Below are positions 50,834 to 58,252 of a DNA stretch of 64,000 nucleotides, one piece after another. The stretch covers positions 1-64,000 of the forward strand of contig NZ_JAGDYP010000007.1 of NCBI RefSeq assembly GCF_017565765.1, in the 5' to 3' direction. The notes beneath the pieces were generated by a model, which saw only the letters and a list, made by a program, of their open reading frames with translations, ran no database searches and was not told the DNA's origin. The stretch comes from Capnocytophaga bilenii (GTDB lineage Bacteria > Bacteroidota > Bacteroidia > Flavobacteriales > Flavobacteriaceae). The first letter of the stretch is position 1. Every line of letters begins with the position of its first letter. Both the position numbers and the translations under genes were made by a program.

Positions 50834-52194
50834 TTACTTCACAAGTACCGTGCGCATACCTATGCCTTTATAGCGCAATTTGCCGTATTTGCCTCCTCCT
50901 TGATAATCTTCGCAGAAACTATAGTCGTGAGCAGTGAGCTTGCCTGTTTTTTTATCTTTGTACACAGCCCAAGCCATTACAGCACGATCGGTGGGTACAT
51001 TCCCATTGTAATGCACTTGCCAGCTATCGTTGATTACTACTACACGAATTACCGAAGGGTCTTGCTTTTTAGCAAGTGCCAATACTTGCGCACTGAGCTG
51101 TTTGTGCATAGCCCCTGGGGTAAGGGTCATCTGTTCGGGTTCAGGCATTACGATAGCATCATCTATAATCTTGATGTATTCAGGACCTTCGCTATAACGC
51201 TGGTAGTAGGCTTGTAGCTGGGTGAGTTTGTTGGCATTCACACTGTAATTGCGATGCTGGGTAAGTACTTTTTTGTAAAGCTCATTGGCTGCTAACATAT
51301 AAACAGTTTTTTTATAAGCTTCTTTTTCGCCCTCTATTTGTTGGTATAACTGTAGTACGCTTTCAGCTACATAGGTGATGTCGGTAACGGAGCGCGCCAT
51401 TTCCACCATCATTGCTTCGCGGCGACCTTGTGCCGACTCATTGGTGTAAGGAAACACCCATCCTTTTTGAGCATCGGCTACCCCTGCTTTGTTAGCGACG
51501 GCATACTCTCTTACTAAGCGCACTCGGGGGCTTTCGTTTGCCAATAAAAAGGCAAGATTCCAAGGGGCTTGCTTGCTATTGGGGTCGGCAAAAAAGCGCG
51601 CCGCAAAAGGATAACGAAACATATCATCTTTGTTTAGTGCCAACTTTTGTCCATCGGCACTGATAAGTTCTTTGTTGTTGTTCTCGTTATACCCTATCAA
51701 GGTTACAACGCCACTGAGGTCTGACCCTGGAGGGGTAGCCAAGAATCTGTACATCAGTTCGAGGTAGTGTATGTAAGGGTAATCTTGTCGTCCTTCGCCT
51801 AAGCAGTAAATATTAGGATATTTATAGTAAGGCTGAAGCGGAAAATACTGCGGGTCGAGATGCTCGTAGGCAGCGTGTACCTGCTTATAGGGGCGACTAA
51901 AGCCGGATTGTACCTTATCGCTATTAGCATCGGGGTCAGCCTTAAGCGCCTCTTTTGAGGGAGAAAAATCGTGCTTGTAGAGATTGGTAAGGTCTACACT
52001 TTTTAAGCCTGCTTTTTCCGCTGCCCTATTAGCAGTTTGTTTAGCTTCTTTTTTACAGCTTCTTTAGCTTCATTTTTTATAGCTTCTTTAGCTTTGTTTA
52101 GCAAATTACCCAACTGTGCATTGGCGGTGGTAGTGAAAGCAAGTGCCAATACAACAGTTGCTGACAGTGCAATGATACGATTGAAATGTAACAT
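50834..52194 (-). pseudogene. Secreted protein gene split by a one-base frameshift in an A6 tract
   Basis: The first frame (52194 to 52003) gives a signal peptide ending TTTANAQ and an Ala/Lys/Glu-rich helix (NEAKEAVKK), then runs into a false LNKLLIGQRKKQA end. Adding one A to the A6 tract at 52049-52054 joins it to an open frame that continues without stop (NRAAEKAGLKSVDLTNLYKH ...) to 50834, about 453 aa in all. The ATG at 51754 is only an internal Met. The product is unrecognised; it has a KVQSGFSRPYKQV start and YQGGGKYGKLRYKGIG end. First gene of the operon. Confidence 0.8.
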
Positions 52195-52204
52195 AGTAAT
52201 AAAT

Positions 52205-52248
52205 GTCCCCCTATAAACCTCTTGTCAGAGGAACGCCGTATCGGGGAC
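52205..52248 (-). other. Two-stem hairpin between operons
   Basis: Outer GTCCCC/GGGGAC (52205-52210 with 52243-52248) and inner CCTCT/AGAGG (52218-52222 with 52227-52231), between gene D and the frameshifted gene. It may end the upstream transcript or fold as a leader. Confidence 0.45.
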
Positions 52249-52268
52249 TTGGGCATTAGGTTGATTAT

Positions 52269-53813
52269 TTATTCTATTTCCCAATTCAGACCTCCTAAGA
52301 GTGCTTCAACTTCTCCTGTTACTTGATCCAAACTGCTTAGCCCTACCTTACCTTTATTATTTTTTGGTCTTTGGGGTAGTTGTCTTAGAACATTCATAAG
52401 AGCTTCACCTTGTAGTAGGTTACCCTCTTCGCTTTCAAAACTTATCTTTTCTATTTTATTGTCCTTTCTTATTTTTAGCGTAGTTAGGGGAGTTCCTCCT
52501 ACATACACCCATTTTATTTGAGGGTTGTTGCTAAGATCTAAACTAGTAAGCTTTGTGTTTGATACTTCTATATGCTCAAGCTTAGTGTTTTCTTTAAGAT
52601 CTAAGCTGGTTAATTTTTCACAACTAAATACACTTAATTTGGTAAGATTAGGAAAATACTTTGTTGTTATGGTGGGTACAGGTATTGTTTCGTTTAGGTG
52701 CAATTCTTTAAGATTGGGAGCTCCTTCGGTTATTATCTGTGTATAGGTATCTAATTTCAACACCTCCAAATGCTCTATATTTTCTATATAAGGAATATTA
52801 TTATTAAAAATATTCAATTCCTTAAGAGCTGTGTTATGGCTAATATCTATAGCACCGAGCTTGCCATTCGTCCAAGTAAATGATTTTACCTTACCGTAAA
52901 CCTTAAAAGTTTGCGTTTTTAGTAGGCAGTTATCTGCGGGGTAGTATTGGTCAATCCCTTCGTCCCATTTGCCATTGTTGTTCAGGTCTACCCATATCTC
53001 TGCCTTATGCTGTTCCTCTGCTTCTATTTTTAGTATTATGGGTTTTCCTAAGTCGAGATAAGAGGTCAGCTCTATGTAGTTGCTTTTGTCCAAGTCAGTA
53101 AGATGCGCTTCTGTAAAGGGCACTTCTCTGCCGTCTACAACTTTTATGGCTGCCCATTGAGTTGTTTTTACAGTCTCAAGCACCTTTTTTGTTACTTTAT
53201 TAGCATCTCCATCGTTGCTGCGAAGTCGTATGGATGCATTAGGGTCGGTAGTTTTAGGTAAAGAGGCTATAAGGTTCAGCATAGCTTTCTCGCTAAGCTG
53301 GTTATTCGATACATCCAACCACTTTAGTGTCGCATTCTTGCGCACATCGGCAGCGATAAGAACATTATCCGAGACATTAAGCCTTGTTACTCTACCATAC
53401 ACAACAAAAATCTTGTTAGTAGGCTTGAAAGCAATAGGCTTAGTAAAATCAGTAATGCGCTTGTCTACCCCCTCATCAAAAACGCCATTGTTATTAGTAT
53501 CTACCCACACATCGGTAGCAGAGGCGGTATTTCCCACAGCGAGAAGACCGATGAGGGTAGGGGCAGTAGCTTCAGTAGCAAATGCCATATAAGGTTGTGT
53601 GCTATCTACCTTAGGCTGAGGCACCCAGTCTTTCAGGTGAGCAGGCGTTTCTACAGGGGTAGAAGGAGCCACAGGCTCATTGTTATCCTTTTTAGAGCAA
53701 CCTATAAAAGTTAGCAAGAAAATTAGCAAATTTGCCAATTTGAAAATTTGCGAATGTTCAAACCGCAAAGGAATGAGCCAATGCATAACGTGTTTTAATG
53801 ATATTTTTTTCAT
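52269..53813 (-). CDS. Cluster lipoprotein D: two calcium-loop/LRR/cap blocks
   Basis: 514 aa. Signal with Cys39 (FLLTFIGCS). First block: DTNNNGVFDEGVD at about 105, the FVVYGRVTRLNVS strand, short LRR, and a cap (KAMLNLIASLPKTTD, NKVTKKVLETV, QWAAIKVV) at about 175-225. Second block: DLNNNGKWDEGID at about 280, LRRs (LKELNIFNNNIPYIENIEHL, LEHIEVSNTKLTSLDLSNN) and a final cap (GEALMNVLRQLPQRPKNN, SSLDQVTGEVEAL, LNWEIE). Its first block resembles the start of G and H, but without fibronectin domains. Predicted surface lipoprotein. Confidence 0.75.
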   Translation of the reverse strand: MKKISLKHVMHWLIPLRFEHSQIFKLANLLIFLLTFIGCSKKDNNEPVAPSTPVETPAHLKDWVPQPKVDSTQPYMAFATEATAPTLIGLLAVGNTASATDVWVDTNNNGVFDEGVDKRITDFTKPIAFKPTNKIFVVYGRVTRLNVSDNVLIAADVRKNATLKWLDVSNNQLSEKAMLNLIASLPKTTDPNASIRLRSNDGDANKVTKKVLETVKTTQWAAIKVVDGREVPFTEAHLTDLDKSNYIELTSYLDLGKPIILKIEAEEQHKAEIWVDLNNNGKWDEGIDQYYPADNCLLKTQTFKVYGKVKSFTWTNGKLGAIDISHNTALKELNIFNNNIPYIENIEHLEVLKLDTYTQIITEGAPNLKELHLNETIPVPTITTKYFPNLTKLSVFSCEKLTSLDLKENTKLEHIEVSNTKLTSLDLSNNPQIKWVYVGGTPLTTLKIRKDNKIEKISFESEEGNLLQGEALMNVLRQLPQRPKNNKGKVGLSSLDQVTGEVEALLGGLNWEIE

Positions 53814-53933
53814 AACAATATTTTTTTATGTTAATAGTAGGCTCAAGCGCCTATAGTTTTTTTTAGATTTCAAGGTTCAGGGGTTAGTTTTTAGATTTCA
53901 AGCGTTAGGCAGGGTGAGGGCAGAACTATTTTG

Positions 53934-54905
53934 CTAATTCTCAGAAAACGCTTTCCACTTCTTGCCCTCTAAAAGTTCCTTAACCTCCTCGGTAACTTGG
54001 TCAGGGCTTAAAAATATCTGCCCCTCTTTGCCTTCTTCGCGTGTAGGTAGCTGATTTATAAAGTCCATAAGTGCTTCTCCTTGTATCCCGTCACCTTCTT
54101 CGGTAAGCTCAATATTTACAACTTTTAGCGCTGTATTCCCTGCTATGTTTAGCTTAGTAAGAGGAGTACCTGAAGCGTATAAGTTTTCAAGCTGAGGCTG
54201 ATGCGAAAGGTCTAAGGTAGTTAGCCCTGTGCCATCAATATGTAGCGAAGTAAATTTCTGATTTTTACTAAGGTCTAAGCTTTTGATACTTTTAAAATTG
54301 AATATAACTAAACTTTCAAGCTCAGTAAAGAGGCTCGTATCTATAGCAGCCAAAGGGGTAGTTTTGTTTACATTCAAATAGGTAAGCCCCTTAGGCAAAT
54401 GACTGTTTTTTAGGGTATGGCTGTCTATTTTTAACGTTTTTAAAAACTCTAAACGCGCTATAGAGGGAAGGTTGTTATCTTTCGCATACAACTCTGTAAG
54501 AGCAGGGTTATGACTGATATCTATGGCACTAAGCAGATTGCTTTCGCAATTCAGCTTCTTCACTTTACCATAAATTCTAAACGTTTGAGCTAGGAGGGTA
54601 TACTCCATACTCTTGTCTAAGCTCGTTGGTTTTTGGTCTATGCCCTCGTCCCACTTGCCATTGCTGTTAAGGTCTAACCACACCTCTGCTTCGTCTGCCT
54701 TGTCTGCACCTATATAAAGATTTACTTTCTCGCCTATGGTTTTTTCGGTGGTAAGCTCCATATAATAAGAGCCAAGGTCAGTCGGAGTAGGAGGAGTCAC
54801 AGGCTCATCGTTATTGCTTTTAGAGCAGCCTACCACTGCGGAAGCTGCTACAAGGACTGCAAAAAATCCTTTTCTGAAGTTACAATTTTTTTCCATAGCA
54901 ATCAT
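53934..54905 (-). CDS. Cluster lipoprotein E: single calcium-loop/LRR/cap block
   Basis: 323 aa (ATG at 54896 is the likelier start, giving 320). Lipobox AVVGC. One block: EVWLDLNSNGKWDEGID, FRIYGKVKKLNCESNLL, LRRs (LTELYAKDNNLPSIARLEFL, LTTLDLSHQPQLENLYASG) and a cap (GEALMDFINQLPTREEGK, SPDQVTEEVKEL, GKKWKAF). It is collinear with the C-terminal half of gene G. The signal peptide is of a different type from those of A-D, G and H and lacks the AT repeat. Confidence 0.75.
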   Translation of the reverse strand: MIAMEKNCNFRKGFFAVLVAASAVVGCSKSNNDEPVTPPTPTDLGSYYMELTTEKTIGEKVNLYIGADKADEAEVWLDLNSNGKWDEGIDQKPTSLDKSMEYTLLAQTFRIYGKVKKLNCESNLLSAIDISHNPALTELYAKDNNLPSIARLEFLKTLKIDSHTLKNSHLPKGLTYLNVNKTTPLAAIDTSLFTELESLVIFNFKSIKSLDLSKNQKFTSLHIDGTGLTTLDLSHQPQLENLYASGTPLTKLNIAGNTALKVVNIELTEEGDGIQGEALMDFINQLPTREEGKEGQIFLSPDQVTEEVKELLEGKKWKAFSEN

Positions 54906-54941
54906 TTTTTTTAAAATCTTGAGTTCTTATTTTTATAATTT

Positions 54942-55577
54942 TTAATATTGCTCAGCATCATTACCTTTTGCCCACATTGCTATCCAATTTTTAGCCTTTA
55001 GGGTTTGTAGTATAGCAGGAGTTACCTTATTCTGTTCTTTACCTACAGCCCCTTTGTCTTCAAGAGTGATGATAGACTGCTCTTCATCAGTAGAGCGGTC
55101 GGGCAGTGCAGCTACTATGCGCTGAAGTTCATCAGCTTTCAGGTGGTTGAGCTGTAAGTATAGCACCCTTATTTTAGGTGCTTTGCTAAGGTTGAGCGTA
55201 GCGATAAGGTTATCACTACACCACAATTCCTTTAGCTGGCTACCATCCATCACCTCCAAATGGGTAATGCGCTGTCCTTCGCATTGTACATTCTCAAAAA
55301 CCCCGTAGATATTGATGGTTTTAGCATCGATAGTATACTTATGTATACCCCACTTTACCTCTTCACCTTTGTCTTTTTTGGCATTGCCATTAAGGTCTAT
55401 CCATATTGTTTTGCTGTTAGCCTCTTCAAAAGGTACTAACGATATTTCTATTTTTTCGCCTTTAGCCTTATCGGTAGTCAGACTTATGGCAGGCTGCTGA
55501 AGCACTGCAGGTAATTTCTTTTGTGCCCAAAAAGACAAAGGCAAAAAGAGTAAAATTGTAAATATTGATTTTGACAT
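54942..55577 (-). CDS. Cluster protein F: secreted, non-lipidated short member
   Basis: 211 aa. A classical signal peptide ending FWAQ instead of a lipobox, so probably periplasmic or secreted. Contains IWIDLNGNAKKDKGEE, an INIYGVFENVQCEGQ strand, two to three LRRs (LKELWCSDNLIATLNLSKAPKIRVLYLQ) and a cap (DELQRIVAALPDRSTDEEQ, NKVTPAILQTL, AKNWIAMW). Cap and end are closest to lipoprotein B. 36 bases before gene E. Confidence 0.72.
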   Translation of the reverse strand: MSKSIFTILLFLPLSFWAQKKLPAVLQQPAISLTTDKAKGEKIEISLVPFEEANSKTIWIDLNGNAKKDKGEEVKWGIHKYTIDAKTINIYGVFENVQCEGQRITHLEVMDGSQLKELWCSDNLIATLNLSKAPKIRVLYLQLNHLKADELQRIVAALPDRSTDEEQSIITLEDKGAVGKEQNKVTPAILQTLKAKNWIAMWAKGNDAEQY

Positions 55578-55616
55578 ATTACTTTATTTTATTACTTTTT
55601 TTTCTATTTACTAACA

Positions 55617-55687
55617 TCTAATTCTCTCATTTGCTAATTCCCTCATTTGTTAATTTCCAAATTTCCAAATTTGCTAATTTCCTAATT
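55617..55687. repeat. AT-rich AATTTNCNAATTT repeat overlapping the end of gene G
   Basis: Tandem (C/G)TAATT(C/T)(C/T)C and CCAAATTT units. The last unit reaches into the stop region of gene G. Related to 44580-44640 and to the signal-peptide DNA of the cluster. Confidence 0.6.
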
Positions 55688-58126
55688 CACCTTCCAAAAC
55701 TTGCTCCTTAAGTAGTTCTTCACTGCCTCGGTAGCTTGAGCAGGGCTTAAGTATATACTGCCCTCTTCGCCTTCCTTCTGTGTAGGAAGCTGCTTTAGAA
55801 AATCCATAAGTGCCTTGCCTTGTAGCCCTTCACCCTTTTGGGTAAGCTCAATTCTTACATATTGCAGTGCTCTATTCCCTGCTACGTTTAGCTTAGTAAG
55901 AGGGTTAAAATCAGCGTATAAAATTCTAAGATTAGGCTGATTTGAAAGATCTAAGGTAGTAAGCCCTGTGTTATAAACGGATAGGTTTGTAAGTTTTTCG
56001 TTCTTGCTAAGGTCTAAGCTTTTGAGGTTTTTGCAATTATCTATGTCTAAAATTCTAAGTTCGGTAAAGAGGCTGGTATTTATAGTTGTGAGAGGGGTGG
56101 TTTCTCTTACAATTAACTCGGTAAGCCCCTCAGGTAAACTGCTGGCGAGCAGCGTATGGCTGTCAATACTTAACTCTTCTATATCCTCTAAATGCGCTAT
56201 AGAGGGAAGATTGTTCTCTGCAGCATACAACCGTGTAAGAGCAGGGGTATGACTGATATCTACCTCAGTAAGCTGGTTCTTCGGGCACTTCATATTCCGC
56301 ACTATACCATAAATTCTAATTCTTTGAGCTTGGAGGGTGTATTTTATTTTTCTGTTGAATTCCGTAGGTTTTTCGTCAATACCTTCGTCCCATTTGCCAT
56401 TGCCATTAAGGTCTACCCATACCCCTGCTTTGTATTCATCGAATGCATATATATCAAGCTCTATCTTTTCGCCTACGGCTTTTTTAGTAGTAAGCACTAT
56501 ATAGTGAGAGGTATTAAGCCCCTCAGTCTTAGTTTCTTCTTTTTTGGCAGTAGTAAAAGTCTTTTCGGGGTATTTAGCTTTGTTACCGGCTTTATCAAAA
56601 ACCTCTACCCATATGGTATAAGTGGTGCTGGGGGTAAGTCCTTCAATCTTATAACTGAAAAAAGCTGCCTTAGGGGTGCCGCTGTTCTTTACTTCGGCAC
56701 TGCCATTCACTTTCCAAAACACTTGGTAACGCAACCCCTCAAAAGAGGTTTTGTTATCGGTAGCGGCTTCCCAGCTGAGAGTAGCGGTTTGGTCGGTAAC
56801 TATTATCCTATCGCTAATAGCTGCAGGGGTAGGTGCTTGGTTATCAGGTTCTGCTGGGGTGGTAACCTCCTTAGCTTCGTAGTCGGTAGCGTTATTAGCT
56901 TCGTCCATTACTTTTACCTTTACCACGTAGGTAGTTTTTTCGGTAAGTCCTATAAGGGTAAGGGCAAGCATATTTTCTTTTAGTTCAGAAGTTTTTACTT
57001 CGCTGCTGCCTTTTACGTTGTACAACACTTGGTAGCGCAATTTTCCGGCAACGGTTTTATTGTCGGTAGCTGCTGTCCATTTTAGGTTAAGGGTGTTAAA
57101 AGTAGCGGTAGCCTCGCTAATAGCACCTGCCTTAGGAGCTTCCTTATCGGCAGCTTCGGGAGCTGCTGGGGTGGTAACCTCCTTAGCTTGGTACTCGGTA
57201 GTGTTATTAGCTTCGTCCATTACTTTTACCTTTACTATATAAGTAGTTTTTTCGGTAAGTCCTGTAAGGATAAGGGCAAGCATATTTTCTTTTACTTCGG
57301 AAGTTTTTACTTCGCTGCTGCCTTTTACGTTGTACAACACTTGATAGCGCAATTTTCCAGTAGCGGTTTTATCATCGGTAGCCGCTGTCCATTTTAGGCT
57401 AAGGGTGTTGAAGGCAGTAGCAGTAGCCTCAGTAATAGCACCTGCTTTAGGAGCCTTAGTATCGGCAGGAAGGTCGGGTGTTTCTTTATTGTCTTTTATT
57501 TTCAAAGTTTGCCAACCGCGCTGTTTGGCAGCTATTAGCACGGCATCGGTTACAGCATTACCATCGCCTTCAGCCCTGTGCAATACCACTTCAGTAGTAC
57601 CCGTAGCGGTAGGCAATGATTTTACAAGGTCTAACAAGGCTTTTTCTTCAAGCCAATTGTCGGCAATATTCAGCTTTGTTAATGCCTCATTCTTGCGCAC
57701 ATCGGCAGCGGTAAGGGCGTTGCCAGTAGCGTTAAGTTCTTTTACCTTTCCATACACAGTAAAGAGTCCTTTGGTAGCAGTAAAGGTGATAGGCTTCGTA
57801 AAATCGGTAATGCGTTTGTCTATCCCTTCGTCAAAAACGCCGTTGTTGTTAGTATCTACCCACACATCGGTAGCGGTAGCGGTGCTGCCCACTGCCGTAA
57901 GACTAAGAGTAGTAGCCGAAACATTACCCGTAGCAAACGCCATATAAGGCTGAGCCACATCTATCTTAGGCTTGGGAGACCAGTCGGTAAGGTGTTCAGG
58001 TGTCTGTACGGTAGTAGGTGCCTCAGGTTCGTCATTATTGCTTTTAGAGCAACCTACGAAAATTAGCCAATTAGCCAATGTGAAAATTAGCCAATGTGCC
58101 GGACGGATGTTTGATAAATTTTTCAT
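55682..58126 (-). CDS. Cluster lipoprotein G: calcium-loop/cap, three fibronectin III domains, LRR/cap
   Basis: 814 aa from the ATG at 58126. The in-frame ATG at 58168 lies in a GC-rich inverted repeat and adds a spurious PLSLREGVGGE stretch, so it is rejected. Signal with Cys26. Order: DTNNNGVFDEGID, cap (LLDLVKSLPTATG, RGWQTLKI), three FN3 domains (about 230-520; LSLKWTAATDDKT, LRYQVLYNVKG), DLNGNGKWDEGID at about 565, LRRs and final cap (LMDFLKQLPTQKEGEEG, SKFWKVN). The 5' part is nearly identical to gene H; the 3' part is like gene E. Confidence 0.78.
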   Translation of the reverse strand: MKNLSNIRPAHWLIFTLANWLIFVGCSKSNNDEPEAPTTVQTPEHLTDWSPKPKIDVAQPYMAFATGNVSATTLSLTAVGSTATATDVWVDTNNNGVFDEGIDKRITDFTKPITFTATKGLFTVYGKVKELNATGNALTAADVRKNEALTKLNIADNWLEEKALLDLVKSLPTATGTTEVVLHRAEGDGNAVTDAVLIAAKQRGWQTLKIKDNKETPDLPADTKAPKAGAITEATATAFNTLSLKWTAATDDKTATGKLRYQVLYNVKGSSEVKTSEVKENMLALILTGLTEKTTYIVKVKVMDEANNTTEYQAKEVTTPAAPEAADKEAPKAGAISEATATFNTLNLKWTAATDNKTVAGKLRYQVLYNVKGSSEVKTSELKENMLALTLIGLTEKTTYVVKVKVMDEANNATDYEAKEVTTPAEPDNQAPTPAAISDRIIVTDQTATLSWEAATDNKTSFEGLRYQVFWKVNGSAEVKNSGTPKAAFFSYKIEGLTPSTTYTIWVEVFDKAGNKAKYPEKTFTTAKKEETKTEGLNTSHYIVLTTKKAVGEKIELDIYAFDEYKAGVWVDLNGNGKWDEGIDEKPTEFNRKIKYTLQAQRIRIYGIVRNMKCPKNQLTEVDISHTPALTRLYAAENNLPSIAHLEDIEELSIDSHTLLASSLPEGLTELIVRETTPLTTINTSLFTELRILDIDNCKNLKSLDLSKNEKLTNLSVYNTGLTTLDLSNQPNLRILYADFNPLTKLNVAGNRALQYVRIELTQKGEGLQGKALMDFLKQLPTQKEGEEGSIYLSPAQATEAVKNYLRSKFWKVN
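56871..58067 (-). repeat. 1.2-kb direct repeat, copy 1 (in gene G)
   Basis: Matches 59307-60503 with a constant offset of 2436 bases at its left end, middle and right end, so there is no net insertion or deletion, and only scattered substitutions by eye. Encodes lipobox-distal linker, first calcium loop, cap and the first two FN3 domains. Confidence 0.85.
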
Positions 58127-58130
58127 TAGA

Positions 58131-58168
58131 TCCTCTCCCCCTACCCCCTCTCGCAAGGAGAGGGGCAA
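58131..58168. repeat. Short GC-rich inverted repeat
   Basis: CCCCTCTC and GAGAGGGG around GCAAG, preceded by TCCTCTCCCCCTA. This is a dispersed intergenic sequence that by chance extends the reading frame of gene G upstream. Confidence 0.55.
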
Positions 58169-58252
58169 GCCGAAAATGGGAGTACGCGGCGATAAGTTTT
58201 TTTTGTGTTAGGGTTTAGACAATTTTGACCGCTAGCGACTAAAAATTCTTCT

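Noticed and set aside
50834-51754. A separate 306-aa gene starting at the ATG at 51754
   Set aside because: The open frame continues upstream to the A6 tract and joins the signal peptide frame with one base added, so the Met is internal.
58127-58168. Extended start for gene G (PLSLREGVGGE)
   Set aside because: These residues come from a dispersed GC-rich inverted repeat and would put a non-signal stretch before the lipoprotein signal.
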